This document shows, piece after piece, positions 1-8,432 of a stretch of DNA of 37,934 nt (positions within the stretch are counted from its first letter, which is position 1; every line of letters starts with the position of its first letter). The stretch spans positions 1-37,934 of the IMG/VR virus record IMGVR_UViG_3300032132_000021, one strand, 5' to 3'. This stretch comes from a virus. The notes beneath the pieces were generated by a model, which saw only the letters and a list, made by a program, of their open reading frames with translations, did no database searches and was not told the DNA's origin. The translations under genes and the position numbers were made by a program.

Positions 1-568
1 GAGTTGACTGACGGGCTTGCTGCGAGCGTTAAAGTCTCCTTGTAGATCCTAGTGGGATCCCCCAGCAGCCGGCCAACTATCTCGACCTTCTTCCCAGCAT
101 CATCCGCATCGGCCAGATCAAAAAATAAATTGCCGTTAAGGAGATCAAAGTTGATACCCACAGAAGATATAGGAGAAAAGCCGCTGGCAGTGCCAGACTC
201 CGTAAGAGCACTCGGATCCACCATATACTGCGTGATAATATCCTCCGGCCTAAGCTCTTGATCGTCTGCCGTAATCGCCAGAACTTGAGCGATTGATTGG
301 GGGAGAATAAGCTCATCATTATAACCCGTTGCGTATGCCGTTGCTGTTGCCCCAGTGCCGGCCCCGCCGGTAAAGGTCACAGTGGGATTGTCCTCGTAGC
401 CGCTGCCGCTCTTGGTGAGGAGGATCTCCCCCACCGTGTCATTAAACAGCTTGGCCGTGGCTGTTGGAGCCACATAGCCGGCTGCACCGGCTGAGAAAGT
501 GATTGCGGGGGCTGATGTGTAGCCGGATCCGCCTCCAGTGACCTCAATGTGGGTTACTCGCCCGTCCG
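1..568. repeat. Terminal overlap, left copy (matches 37367-37934)
   Basis: Bases 1-568 match 37367-37934 over their whole length with six substitutions and no indels. The differing positions in the left copy are 128, 237, 321, 357, 399 and 486. The contig ends therefore overlap, and the sequence is circular, circularly permuted or terminally redundant, with a unique length of about 37,366 bp. The differences argue against a true direct terminal repeat of one molecule and suggest reads from two closely related strains. Confidence 0.95.
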
Positions 569-731
569 GCTCCATTGTTACCCTCTCAACGATTAGGCTT
601 TCGCGCCAGAGAGCTGAGTCATAGATCAGTTGGTGATGCTGACGGACATACTCCTTGCACCTAGTCACACTCGTCGAATCGGTCTTGCCGATAAGGTTAC
701 AGACGTATGTGGCTATTTCGGAGAGTGTCAC
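1..731 (-). CDS. Junction-spanning virion protein, N-terminal part (putative head-tail adaptor/tail tube A-like)
   Basis: This is the 5' part of a gene that leaves the left end and continues at 37366 down to 36913. Joined, it encodes about 394 residues. It starts with GTG at 731, which overlaps the TGA stop of the preceding fibre gene (GTGA). The N-terminus (starting MTLSEIATYVCNLIGKTDST) is helical and resembles the start of adaptor or gatekeeper proteins that lie next to tail nozzle genes in short-tailed phages. Residues about 64-93 and 106-136 form two copies of a glycine-rich motif (SGY...P.(I/V)TF...GA...TATA). All six differences between the two end copies are synonymous in this frame, which supports a real gene. 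The adaptor role is inferred mainly from position upstream of the nozzle-like gene. Confidence 0.75.
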   Translation of the reverse strand, partial: MTLSEIATYVCNLIGKTDSTSVTRCKEYVRQHHQLIYDSALWRESLIVERVTMEPDGRVTHIEVTGGGSGYTSAPAITFSAGAAGYVAPTATAKLFNDTVGEILLTKSGSGYEDNPTVTFTGGAGTGATATAYATGYNDELILPQSIAQVLAITADDQELRPEDIITQYMVDPSALTESGTASGFSPISSVGINFDLLNGNLFFDLADADDAGKKVEIVGRLLGDPTRIYKETLTLAASPSVN

Positions 732-1744
732 GATGTTAAGCCGTAAAAAATTAAGGTCGCAACTCCAGTTGGATCTTTTACTGTTAAAACATTCTCAAAT
801 TCCCCAAACGTAACTGTACACCCCACTCCGGTGGGAGTTCTTGATGTTATTCTTCCAAACATCAAATCCTTACTGGCGGTATTATATCCAGTAGCAACCA
901 CAACATACTTATCACTTGGCAAATCTGTTGCGAAAAGGATATCGTAAATCCCTTCAGTGTTTCTGGTTAAGCTGGTGATGTTAAAGGAGTTTGTAATTGT
1001 TTGAGCTATATCACTCCCGCTGCTTGCAAATTCAACCCAAGCCTTTGTCAGCATTGCGGCACTCTGGTTGACCGTCAAAACATCAGCGTCAACTGTGCCG
1101 ACTGTGGAGGGATCAATCGCCCTCTGCGTTGTCGCCAGCCTTACCACTCCGCTTGTTGTGGTCAGTGCCGGCAAACTCTGGATCAGTTTCTTCGGGGAAA
1201 TCTGCTTGAGTGAAGCCGGTGAGTCGTCATAAATCAAAAGACGATCATCATCATCATCCACATCTGTGGCGAGAGCCACCGCATCCCAATCAGTAATTGC
1301 AGCAGTGTGTAGCCTCAACTTTGTGGCCGTGCTGTCAGTGGCATCTGCATCACTGCCGTCCACCATCTTGAACTGGGGAGCCGTCAAGACGTTCAGACTG
1401 TTGGAGGTTCCCATCAATATCTTAGATGAGCCGTTTGTTCCTCCCCCAATCATTCCCAAGTCAGTCGGATCCGCTGAGCCATTGGTGGCATTGACCTTCA
1501 CCGTCTGGCTGCCCATATTGTTCAGCTTGGTGTTGTCAATGGCGTTGTCCCGTATCGTGCTCGTAGTGACCGGCTGAGGAGCGGATGTGCTGATCTTGTC
1601 AGCCGTTACGGAATTAGTTCCCAGCTCAGTCGAACCTATCGAGCCAGCCGTCACCGTGGCGTTGTCCACCAAGTTATTCAGACCGCTGGCTGTTACCGTG
1701 TCGCCAGTGGTAAATGTCGTGCCTTTGGTGAGAAAGGTTCCCAT
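728..1744 (-). CDS. Putative tail fibre/appendage protein
   Basis: The protein has 338 residues, is rich in Thr, Ser, Ala and Asp and has few charged residues, as expected of beta-structured phage fibres. The N-terminal 80 residues contain degenerate repeats of the type 'NSVTADKIS' and 'DNAIDNTKLNN', like the short repeats in the shafts of many tail fibres. A run of five Asp lies near residue 165. The C-terminal 110 residues look like a compact beta domain and may be the distal tip. It sits between a probable holin gene and the adaptor candidate, with its stop overlapping the next start. It is a smaller partner to the LamG fibre at 3600-7301. Its receptor is unknown. Confidence 0.6.
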   Translation of the reverse strand: MGTFLTKGTTFTTGDTVTASGLNNLVDNATVTAGSIGSTELGTNSVTADKISTSAPQPVTTSTIRDNAIDNTKLNNMGSQTVKVNATNGSADPTDLGMIGGGTNGSSKILMGTSNSLNVLTAPQFKMVDGSDADATDSTATKLRLHTAAITDWDAVALATDVDDDDDRLLIYDDSPASLKQISPKKLIQSLPALTTTSGVVRLATTQRAIDPSTVGTVDADVLTVNQSAAMLTKAWVEFASSGSDIAQTITNSFNITSLTRNTEGIYDILFATDLPSDKYVVVATGYNTASKDLMFGRITSRTPTGVGCTVTFGEFENVLTVKDPTGVATLIFYGLTS

Positions 1745-1748
1745 AAGA

Positions 1749-1982
1749 CTAAGCCTTCTTGATTACTCGCTTCTTTGGAGCCGGCGCTGGCTTGCTGGCA
1801 GCCACAACAGCAGCCTCAGCAGCCGTTTGGCTCTTGGCCACCCCGTGACGCAGAAAGATTGCCAGAATCGCCGTGACGGCTATCTGGAAGCCCTCTGCGA
1901 GCGTTGCCTCATTCGTTGCCACGGCTGCCACCGCCGCGATGCAGCTTGATATGGCTGCCCACACTGTTTTTGAGCGTAGCAT
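1749..1982 (-). CDS. Putative holin (two membrane segments)
   Basis: The protein has 77 residues and two hydrophobic segments, roughly residues 6-23 and 30-45, joined by a short polar turn (TNEATLAEG). A hydrophilic, lysine-rich, Ala/Pro-rich tail ending KKRVIKKA follows. This is the usual layout of small class II holins, which form inner-membrane lesions that release or activate the lytic enzyme. An AAGGA-type ribosome site lies about 9 nt before the ATG. It is the last of three small membrane or exported proteins in a row (2320-2475, 1988-2323, 1749-1982), which supports a lysis role. No conserved catalytic residues exist to confirm the call. Confidence 0.6.
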   Translation of the reverse strand: MLRSKTVWAAISSCIAAVAAVATNEATLAEGFQIAVTAILAIFLRHGVAKSQTAAEAAVVAASKPAPAPKKRVIKKA

Positions 1983-1987
1983 TGTAC

Positions 1988-2323
1988 TTAATCCTTTTCA
2001 GTCTTGTGCTCTGTCTTTTCGATAGAGCCCAGTTTTAGCTCCACCTTTGCCTTCTCCTTGCCAGCCGATAGCGTGAGGCTTGGGAAAGGCAGATCGAGAG
2101 CCAGATAAGGGATCTTGAAGCTCAGCCCGTCCGGACTGATGCCGGCATCCGGCATCACACCGGCCTTGGCTCCCAAGCAAAGGCTTGGCAGCTTCCAAGA
2201 AATCTTTTGGCCAAACAAGGTGAAGTTGGGCTTTGGCTTCCAGCCGCCACCAAACAGATCACCAGCTCCAGCGTTTGCCGTTACAAACAGCAACGCCCCA
2301 GTCAGTATAATTGTCTTTTTCAT
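1988..2323 (-). CDS. Small secreted protein with signal peptide
   Basis: I use the ATG at 2323, giving 111 residues, because it opens directly on a classical signal peptide (MKKTIILTGALLFVTANAGA, cleavage likely after ANA or AGA). That ATG also overlaps the stop of the upstream 51-residue gene (ATGA). A longer in-frame reading to 2347 would bury the signal. The mature part is rich in Gly, Pro, Leu and Lys (GDLFGGGWKPKPNFTLFG) with repeated LPFPSL/LPSL-type segments and a charged tail. It should act in the periplasm or outer membrane. I do not recognise the family. Its place beside the holin candidate makes a lysis-accessory role possible. Confidence 0.6.
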   Translation of the reverse strand: MKKTIILTGALLFVTANAGAGDLFGGGWKPKPNFTLFGQKISWKLPSLCLGAKAGVMPDAGISPDGLSFKIPYLALDLPFPSLTLSAGKEKAKVELKLGSIEKTEHKTEKD

Positions 2324-2475
2324 TTCCGATCCAACAACTGAATACACTTCAAAATTATATAAAAAAGGCTGGCACAGCTAATGCCCACCTTTAAAGCCAG
2401 ATCAATGTCCACAAGCCAGTTTCCGAGTCCGGTTATTGAGGCAAAAGCCACTTTGCAGTCATCCAGCCAGCTCAT
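2320..2475 (-). CDS. 51-residue single-pass membrane protein
   Basis: The ATG at 2475 follows the stop of the acidic protein gene by 3 nt, and the TGA (2322-2320) overlaps the ATG of the next gene. Both junctions are tight enough to suggest translational coupling. The peptide begins MSWLDDCKVAFASITGLGNW, followed by a hydrophobic helix of about 20 residues (ALKVGISCASLFYIILKC) and a short tail QLLDRK. It is a candidate pinholin, antiholin or other small membrane lysis factor. Only size, hydrophobicity and neighbours support this. Confidence 0.5.
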   Translation of the reverse strand: MSWLDDCKVAFASITGLGNWLVDIDLALKVGISCASLFYIILKCIQLLDRK

Positions 2476-2478
2476 CGC

Positions 2479-2874
2479 TTAATCAGATGCCTCTTCAGTC
2501 TCTTCGGCTTCTTCTTCGACTTCCTCAACCTCTTCCTCAACCTCTTCCTCAACCTCAACCTCAGCCCCCGGTTTCTCAACCGCAACAACTGTGTCATCAC
2601 GCTCAAGCCCAAGCTGGGCCAGTGCGAGGCCGGCAATGTAATCCGCATCACTCGGAGCCGCGCCGGGAACCCATCCAGACCAAGCTGCACCGGATACCAA
2701 TAAGAGCGTCGAGACGATGGGGTTGTTGCCCCACACATCATCACCCTCTGCGTTGGTGTACTTGCCCCACCCAACCACGTTGAATTGCATATTAAACTCA
2801 GCCGCGCTGTTTAGGCTAATCGCTAATTTCGAGACGTTAAGCCCCGCCTTCGGTTTTGTGTTTACTTCAATCAT
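2479..2874 (-). CDS. Small virion-associated-type protein with Glu-rich C-terminus
   Basis: I take the ATG at 2874 (MIEVNTKPKAG), giving 131 residues, because the upstream in-frame extension is Arg/Lys-rich and unlike the rest. The body (residues 1-90) has a mixed alpha/beta look (SLNSAAEFNMQFNVVGWGKY). The last 35 residues are almost entirely Glu and Val, encoded by a 12-bp tandem repeat at 2521-2556. It follows another Glu-rich gene at a 7-nt gap. The function is unknown. The location between the fibre and the lysis cluster suggests a virion or fibre-assembly accessory. Confidence 0.55.
   Translation of the reverse strand: MIEVNTKPKAGLNVSKLAISLNSAAEFNMQFNVVGWGKYTNAEGDDVWGNNPIVSTLLLVSGAAWSGWVPGAAPSDADYIAGLALAQLGLERDDTVVAVEKPGAEVEVEEEVEEEVEEVEEEAEETEEASD
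2521..2556 (-). repeat. 12-bp tandem repeat, three copies, inside CDS
   Basis: The unit TTCCTCAACCTC (plus strand) occurs three times in a row and a half copy follows. On the coding strand it yields the repeating acidic peptide EVEEEVEEEVEEVEEE. Such repeats can expand or contract by slippage without breaking the frame. Confidence 0.85.
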
Positions 2875-2881
2875 ACCAAAA

Positions 2882-3595
2882 TTATTCTGCCGTATCTTTC
2901 CACGGCGTTTTCTCAACCACACTCTCCGGGCGAACAACAACTGTCTCGCTGGTTTCCTCGACCGCTTCAACTGCCGGGGTGATCTCATACTCCTCCATAG
3001 TTGGAGCTTTATACATCACCGGCTCCGTCACTTCCTCGACTGCCGGTTCAAGTTCTGCACCGTCATCGTCTAGAATTGCATCTTTCGCCTCTGTCACCAC
3101 TCGCGTCTGCGGTGTGCCGTCCTCGTTGTAAAGTTGATGCTCGGTGAACTGCGGCTCGCTGACCGTCTTGGTGACGGTTTCGGTTGTGGTCTGCTCGACA
3201 TATTTGCCATCGACTAAAACCACTTCAGTCTTACTGACTTCCTCCTCGACCTCGCTCTCAACAACCACTTGCCGCTCGCCCATCACCGCATCAACTGCGG
3301 GTTGCGCTGGCGTCACTCGTTCCTCGGTGATTTCAGCGTTCTTCGCGCCGTTTGCAATCCACGCCTCGAATGATTCAAGCGCGGTCTTGTCCTCAAGTTG
3401 CGGCACATCTGCCTCGCGGTATTGCTTGCGAAGTATTTCGACCTTCAGCGTGTCCTCTTTCGCATCGAGGAACTCTTGCGGGTCGGCATCTTTCGGAATG
3501 TCGCCGTGCCACTTCTTCGTGCCATCGAAATCAATCGAGAAGAAAACCGTTTGGTCATCTGCGTTCTCGCGTTTGTTGTTAATTGTAATTGCCAT
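2882..3595 (-). CDS. Hypothetical acidic protein downstream of tail fibre
   Basis: The start is set at ATG 3595 (MAITINNKRENADDQTVFFS), 4 nt after the tail fibre stop, giving 237 residues. A longer in-frame reading would overlap the fibre's 3' end. The N-terminal 100 residues look globular (FFSIDFDGTKKWHGDIPKD). The C-terminal 130 residues are rich in Glu, Val and Thr with repeated 'VEE(V/T)' units and are probably extended. A fibre-assembly chaperone or virion accessory is possible from position alone. I do not recognise a family. Confidence 0.55.
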   Translation of the reverse strand: MAITINNKRENADDQTVFFSIDFDGTKKWHGDIPKDADPQEFLDAKEDTLKVEILRKQYREADVPQLEDKTALESFEAWIANGAKNAEITEERVTPAQPAVDAVMGERQVVVESEVEEEVSKTEVVLVDGKYVEQTTTETVTKTVSEPQFTEHQLYNEDGTPQTRVVTEAKDAILDDDGAELEPAVEEVTEPVMYKAPTMEEYEITPAVEAVEETSETVVVRPESVVEKTPWKDTAE

Positions 3596-3599
3596 TGTT

Positions 3600-6500
3600 C
3601 TATCGAAGTTGCACGGCTTTGTAAGTGATATACGCTTGTACGGTGGCACTACCAGATGCCGAGATTTGATACTGAATATCTCCAGCCGAATCGCACAATT
3701 CAAATCCGGCGTTTCGCGCATAGTTATCATTCGTAAGACCCGCACTGCTTACCCAAAAACAATCGCTTGCCGCAGAATCCGCACGGAATCGCATAAAAGT
3801 ATCGTTACTTGCACTTGCAGAGTCTCTTACCTCCCCAACAATATAAACCGCTTTCGCGCCTTTCGGAACTGCGCCATTGCTGTCGGCTTCAAGATTCAGC
3901 CCCGCATACGCAACATCGCTAAAACCGTCTGCATAAAACGCGTTTGAATTTATGTTCTTCTCAAACCAAACAATCTCCCCCATCGGTCGCGAATAATTCC
4001 CCGAGCCGATTGCGCTGCCTAGCACGACCATACAACTCGAAACATAAGTCAGATTGTTAGACGTAGCTGAACCATCGCCAGCACCGTCCATCTGAATCCC
4101 AAACCGAACATCGGTCGGTGACGCACCAACATCCATCGTTGCCTCCAGCCACTCCCAAGTGTTGCCGCCCGTGTGATAACTGCTTACCGTATTGGTCGAA
4201 TACCCGTCTTTGGTCATCCGAATCTTCGCATTGCTGGCTTGGTCGGTCTTAACCCACGCGCCCATTGTCACCGTGCGTCCCGCATACTTCTGAAGATGAA
4301 CCGGGTCTGTACCGGTGTTTACGCCAGCGGTCGCTGGCCATTGCACCCCAGTTGTCCCCGCAGATGCGACCATCTTGAGCGAATAGAAACTGCCATCGTG
4401 GGTTAATGTGCCGCCATCGTTGTGCTGCCGCCAAATTTTAACTCCGCTGTGGTCTTTGCGAGCCGTGTCGAATGCCAGATTATTAGCCCCCACGCACCCC
4501 GGCGTGATTTTTTTGAAACTGAAATTCTTTATCTCAATGTTGCTCGCAAATGCTGTTCCATCAGATAATCCAACAGATCCGGCGGTGACACCGCTGGGGA
4601 TCTCAACGGTAAACGTGTGGGTAACAAAACTTCCGGTTGTGGAAATTGCTGGCGAAGATTGGACTGTCCCACTGTGGGCTATCCTAAGTTTCAACGTGCT
4701 TGTCGATCCCAGCCCGTTCTTTACGTCACACGAAATGACATACAGCTTGCCGGCCTCTAAGGTTAGCGGGGAAATGACTCCAAGCTGCACGGTGCTGTTC
4801 GTGCCAGTAGTGGTGTAATTGTAATGATCAGTGTCGAAAGCTAATGCCGAAAATACTGTGATCCAGTCAGCCGTGTCATCACTCGCACAATCATCCTCCG
4901 CAATCGTTGCAACCGTCTCCGCCGTCGAGTTACTCCACACATCGAAGCCGGAGTTGGTCAACTCGTTCTTCAGCGGCCAACCGGGGTTGGTGACGGTTGT
5001 TAAGCCATCCGAGGCGATGGTGAGGCGAGTCGTTTCGTCTGTGCTGAATGAAAGACTGCCGGGAGCACTTCCATCATCCGGTGCGTTAATGAAAGCGGCT
5101 CCGGTGTTATGGACATAAAACCTCAAGCCTCTAGCATCAGTTGTCGTGTATGTGTCGTTGGCAACCTCCAACCCCCACGGAATATGGTCATCAGCCGTTA
5201 TCTTTGCGACGACACCGGCTGTTGTCCCGCCATCTTCAACCTCGAATTTCGCGGTGGGTGTACAGCCAATCCCCACGTTGCCAGCCGAATCGATGACTAA
5301 GTTCTCTGCCGTGCCTGTTCCAATCGCCAAGCGGTCTACTGTGCCGCTTGTCTGCATCGCTTTGATTTGCGCGATTGTTCCCGTTACGCCGTTATTGAAT
5401 TGCAACGACGGGTCGCCGCTGTTCGTGCCAGAGACAAGCATCAACTTGGGATGCGTTGCGCCACCTACTGCGCCAACAGATACATCGCCAGCCGAGGTGA
5501 TTCGCAATTTCTCGGACATTCCTGACGTAGCCGTCCGGGTGCTGAACGCCATATACGACTTCCGAAGTGCGGCAGTTGAGTAGTCGCCTTCTTTGCCGGT
5601 GACGATATACCCCGAATCGTAGCCACCCAACCTCGACTGAAATTGCGTAGTCTCGTCCGTACTGCTTCCCGCTGAAAAAGTGTTTTCTAAAATGATTTCG
5701 CAGTTGCCGCCATCCGCACTTTTAGAAACGTGCAGTTCAGCGGCAGCGGTAGCGGGGCCAATCGAAACGAGGCCAGCCGGGTCGATGGTCATTTTGGCCG
5801 AAAACACTCCAGCGTTTACTGTGGCTAAAGACAGCTTGCCCGAATTGTCCGCACCGCTGCGGCTTGCAAATATGGATGCAACTCGCGTTGTGTCATTAAC
5901 GAACTCAACACCAGACAAGTCTGCATCTCCGTTCTGGTGGCTAACTAATTCGATTGCAGAAATTTGACCAGCGGTGTGAGTCGCAACCGTTAAAGCACGG
6001 TTGTAGCCAACAATGTCTGCGCTGCCGTCGCCTATAAGCACGTCGCCACTCACCAACAACTCCCCATCAGCCGGTGTCGCCGCAGTCGTTCCTATGCGAG
6101 CCGCTTTAGAGTTCAACTGCTCAATCGGCGTGACTTGAGAAACACCCGTTGCAGACGCCGTGCCGTCAGCCGCACCGGCGCGGTCTTGCACCATCAAAGA
6201 TTGGGTCGGGTTTGCGAACGCTAGGTCGTAGTCAGCGACTGCGCCGATTTCGACGATTTCGTTAGACACGCTTGATGCGTCTAGTTGAATCGTTCCCGCT
6301 GTGGCATCTTCAGATAGAATATAAATATAACCGTTCCCGCCAGCAGCCGCAGTAAATTCAAAAATATTTGTGGTTGAAGCTACTAAATCCCCAACTGCCC
6401 ACCCCGCACCAATGCCGCCAGCATACGCCGTGTAGGTGTTTCCCGTAATAGTGCCAGTTCCGACTGTAAAACGATACTTTTTACCCCCAACAATCCCGAT

Positions 6501-7301
6501 GTATTTGTATGTTCCAGTCGTTGTGATGCTTGTGCTGAACTGATAGACATTACTTGCAACGCTAATGTCGATATTGTTATACGCCGTCCACCCATAAGCC
6601 GCATCGAATGTTGCGCGGTCATTTACATCATTGCCGGTATCGGCTTGAGCGGCAGACCAAGTTTGGTCAACGGTAGCGGAAATCTTATTCGTCTGACTCC
6701 CATACTGGTCGGCAAACGGCACGTCAGCTTGTTCAAAGCTCGCCGTGACCTCCGCTTGGGTCAGCGTCTTGTTCCAGAATCGGGCGCGGTAGAAAGTTCC
6801 GTTGAACCAAGAGTGCGCTGCACTCGCCGAACTTCCAATTGCCGCATCCGTTGCGCCGTCGATGTTGTGCGCTCCTATTCCGGTTGCCGTGGCAATTTGG
6901 TTTCCGTTATCATAAAGCGTCGCCGTTGTGCCATCTACGGTAACAACTAAATGATGAACGACGAGGTCATCAACGACTTTCACGGCTGGCGAAAACACTC
7001 TCCAAGCTAAATCATCATAAATCGCAAGATTATCGGATTGGGAGGAAACGTTACCGAATACAAACCGTGCGCCGCTTCCCTCAAAATCGACATAATACTT
7101 GTTTACCCCAGCTGCGAAACTGGACGCTTGAACGATGAACTCGAAACTGAACTTCGTTCCCAAGTCGGGCGGCGTTGCAATGTCGATGTTGCCAGCCGCA
7201 CCGTCGAAGTGGAGGCCTTGGCCGTCAGTGCCATTAATGAGATGCGTTATGATCTCACCGCCGCTCGTTGAGCGGTTGTAGGTATAATTTACTATGCCCA
7301 T
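3600..7301 (-). CDS. Large tail fibre/receptor-binding protein with LamG-like domain
   Basis: The protein has 1233 residues. Residues about 25-190 read as a LamG/concanavalin-like sandwich (GLHFDGAAGNIDI, FSFEFIVQ, HHLVVTVDGTTATLYDNG, WFNGTFYRARFWNKTLT), a fold that often binds glycans. The middle carries fibre-shaft repeats of the form 'L.I.S.G.V.IG' at about residues 500, 600, 670 and 760 (for example NLVIDSAGNVGIGCTPTAKF), typical of tail spikes and fibres. Residues about 785-1080 resemble carbohydrate-binding jelly rolls. It most likely binds the cell envelope. No S74-type intramolecular chaperone or catalytic motif is evident. It is followed by two acidic small proteins that may be accessories. 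Confidence 0.75.
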   Translation of the reverse strand: MGIVNYTYNRSTSGGEIITHLINGTDGQGLHFDGAAGNIDIATPPDLGTKFSFEFIVQASSFAAGVNKYYVDFEGSGARFVFGNVSSQSDNLAIYDDLAWRVFSPAVKVVDDLVVHHLVVTVDGTTATLYDNGNQIATATGIGAHNIDGATDAAIGSSASAAHSWFNGTFYRARFWNKTLTQAEVTASFEQADVPFADQYGSQTNKISATVDQTWSAAQADTGNDVNDRATFDAAYGWTAYNNIDISVASNVYQFSTSITTTGTYKYIGIVGGKKYRFTVGTGTITGNTYTAYAGGIGAGWAVGDLVASTTNIFEFTAAAGGNGYIYILSEDATAGTIQLDASSVSNEIVEIGAVADYDLAFANPTQSLMVQDRAGAADGTASATGVSQVTPIEQLNSKAARIGTTAATPADGELLVSGDVLIGDGSADIVGYNRALTVATHTAGQISAIELVSHQNGDADLSGVEFVNDTTRVASIFASRSGADNSGKLSLATVNAGVFSAKMTIDPAGLVSIGPATAAAELHVSKSADGGNCEIILENTFSAGSSTDETTQFQSRLGGYDSGYIVTGKEGDYSTAALRKSYMAFSTRTATSGMSEKLRITSAGDVSVGAVGGATHPKLMLVSGTNSGDPSLQFNNGVTGTIAQIKAMQTSGTVDRLAIGTGTAENLVIDSAGNVGIGCTPTAKFEVEDGGTTAGVVAKITADDHIPWGLEVANDTYTTTDARGLRFYVHNTGAAFINAPDDGSAPGSLSFSTDETTRLTIASDGLTTVTNPGWPLKNELTNSGFDVWSNSTAETVATIAEDDCASDDTADWITVFSALAFDTDHYNYTTTGTNSTVQLGVISPLTLEAGKLYVISCDVKNGLGSTSTLKLRIAHSGTVQSSPAISTTGSFVTHTFTVEIPSGVTAGSVGLSDGTAFASNIEIKNFSFKKITPGCVGANNLAFDTARKDHSGVKIWRQHNDGGTLTHDGSFYSLKMVASAGTTGVQWPATAGVNTGTDPVHLQKYAGRTVTMGAWVKTDQASNAKIRMTKDGYSTNTVSSYHTGGNTWEWLEATMDVGASPTDVRFGIQMDGAGDGSATSNNLTYVSSCMVVLGSAIGSGNYSRPMGEIVWFEKNINSNAFYADGFSDVAYAGLNLEADSNGAVPKGAKAVYIVGEVRDSASASNDTFMRFRADSAASDCFWVSSAGLTNDNYARNAGFELCDSAGDIQYQISASGSATVQAYITYKAVQLR

Positions 7302-7304
7302 TGT

Positions 7305-7670
7305 TTAATCTCCCATTCGGCCACTGTAGGCCACGTTGACCTTCCCAGTGCCGGAGCCAGTGCAGAAGCTCAAGCCCTTCACATAGCCGGCAAATGTAAC
7401 CCAGCCACCCGTGCCATCCTCGTCGGCGTCACCGGCTGCTAAAATCCCGCTATAGTTTCCGGAGGTTGTGGCGCATTTGGTTGAACCACTGGCATCACCG
7501 TCCAGAGTGAGCCGATAAAAAACCGGCACAGTGCCGACATTCTGCATCATCAGAAAAGCCGGACTCATCTCCGTCTGGATCGTTGAATCAGTCACCGATC
7601 CAGTTGGCACAGACAGCTCTATGTTCGTGGTGGCTCCAAAGTTGTGGAGCACATCATTCTGGGTACTCAT
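7305..7670 (-). CDS. Small probable virion protein (decoration or fibre-base)
   Basis: The protein has 121 residues, rich in Gly, Ser, Thr and Val, and looks all-beta (TTNIELSVPTGSVTD, FLMMQNVGTVPVFYRLTLDG, GKVNVAYSGRMGD). It resembles small beta-sandwich head-decoration or base proteins in general character only. It lies 3 nt before the tail fibre start in the late operon. No family was recognised. Confidence 0.5.
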   Translation of the reverse strand: MSTQNDVLHNFGATTNIELSVPTGSVTDSTIQTEMSPAFLMMQNVGTVPVFYRLTLDGDASGSTKCATTSGNYSGILAAGDADEDGTGGWVTFAGYVKGLSFCTGSGTGKVNVAYSGRMGD

Positions 7671-7676
7671 TGGGGT

Positions 7677-7859
7677 CTACCTTCGCTTTCTGGGCGTGAG
7701 CCCAAACTTCTTGCCGCCGGCTGCCTTGCGAGGCCCGGAGGCCATAGCCCTCCGGCCAGCTTTTGAAACTTTGTTCTTCAGACTCTTCCGCGCTCCACGA
7801 CGAGCGCCGAGAGATTCATCTTGCCGTGACTTGTACCCTTGTCTTTTTTTTGCTGCCAT
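7677..7859 (-). CDS. 60-residue highly basic protein
   Basis: About 40 percent of residues are Lys or Arg (for example KSLKNKVSKAGRRAM and GLTPRKRR), with Gly-Ala spacers and no hydrophobic core. This suggests a nucleic-acid-binding or disordered peptide. An 'AAGGAG' ribosome site lies just before the ATG (gtttaAGGAGaaaaaa-type context on the minus strand), which supports expression. It sits among virion genes, so it may be a DNA-associated head protein. The function is unknown. Confidence 0.5.
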   Translation of the reverse strand: MAAKKRQGYKSRQDESLGARRGARKSLKNKVSKAGRRAMASGPRKAAGGKKFGLTPRKRR

Positions 7860-7871
7860 AATTTTTTCTCC

Positions 7872-8132
7872 TTAAAGATCCCACACTTTTTTCATCTGCC
7901 CCTTGGTGTAGCGGCTTCTCCACCCCTTCGGGTTCAGCTCAGCAGAGCGTAGTGCTCCCTTTACTTGTTCCTTCGGCGTGAAAGGGGTGACTTGGCCCCC
8001 GAAAGTGAATGAAGTGGGAACATCGAGCTTGCTCCAGCTCCCTTCTCCGTTCGTAAATTGGTCGAGGCTAGGAGAGGCCAAAAATTCTTTGACCTCTCCC
8101 GTCTCGTTATTCTTGTAATCCAATAAAGGCAT
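7872..8132 (-). CDS. 86-residue hypothetical late protein
   Basis: I choose ATG 8132 (MPLLDYKNNETGEVKEFLAS) because it overlaps the previous stop as TGATG. The extension to 8183 would lie inside the upstream gene. The opening recalls the start of FmdB-type small proteins ('MP.Y.Y.C..CG'), but the cysteines of that zinc ribbon are absent, so this is only a weak likeness. The C-terminus is basic (GWRSRYTKGQMKKVWDL). The function is unknown. Confidence 0.5.
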   Translation of the reverse strand: MPLLDYKNNETGEVKEFLASPSLDQFTNGEGSWSKLDVPTSFTFGGQVTPFTPKEQVKGALRSAELNPKGWRSRYTKGQMKKVWDL

Positions 8133-8431
8133 CAATCGGCAATATACACCGGAATCCAATACTTCACGCCGTTGATGCTGCACAACACGCCCTCAATATC
8201 AGTTGCCCCCGGCGTTAAGCCGGTAACTGCGTACCGAGTCAGATTGGTTCTGCCATCTTTGTCAGTTCCATCCGTTTTCGCATTCGTAAACTCCAAGAAC
8301 GGAGTCGCTGTAGCTGCCACACCTGTGTCACCATTATCCGCCTCTATTGAAACGGGTTTCTGGTTGTTGTTCGCGCCGGTACTGGTGTACTGGCGGCCCT
8401 TCATTGTTTTACCAATTATTTTATTAGCCAT
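8132..8431 (-). CDS. 99-residue hypothetical late protein, possible capsid decoration
   Basis: The gene has a good GGAGG site about 9 nt before its ATG and is translationally linked to the next gene by TGATG. The protein is polar, rich in Thr, Gly and Asn, and appears beta-rich, with a tidy C-terminal strand region (GVLCSINGVKYWIPVYIAD). The position two genes after the major capsid gene fits a head-decoration or head-completion role. This is inference from position. Confidence 0.5.
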   Translation of the reverse strand: MANKIIGKTMKGRQYTSTGANNNQKPVSIEADNGDTGVAATATPFLEFTNAKTDGTDKDGRTNLTRYAVTGLTPGATDIEGVLCSINGVKYWIPVYIAD

Positions 8432-8432
8432 A

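Noticed and set aside
3144-3947. Plus-strand 267-residue ORF
   Set aside because: Shadow of the acidic protein and tail fibre genes. Ser/Thr/Cys-rich antisense composition, no ribosome site.
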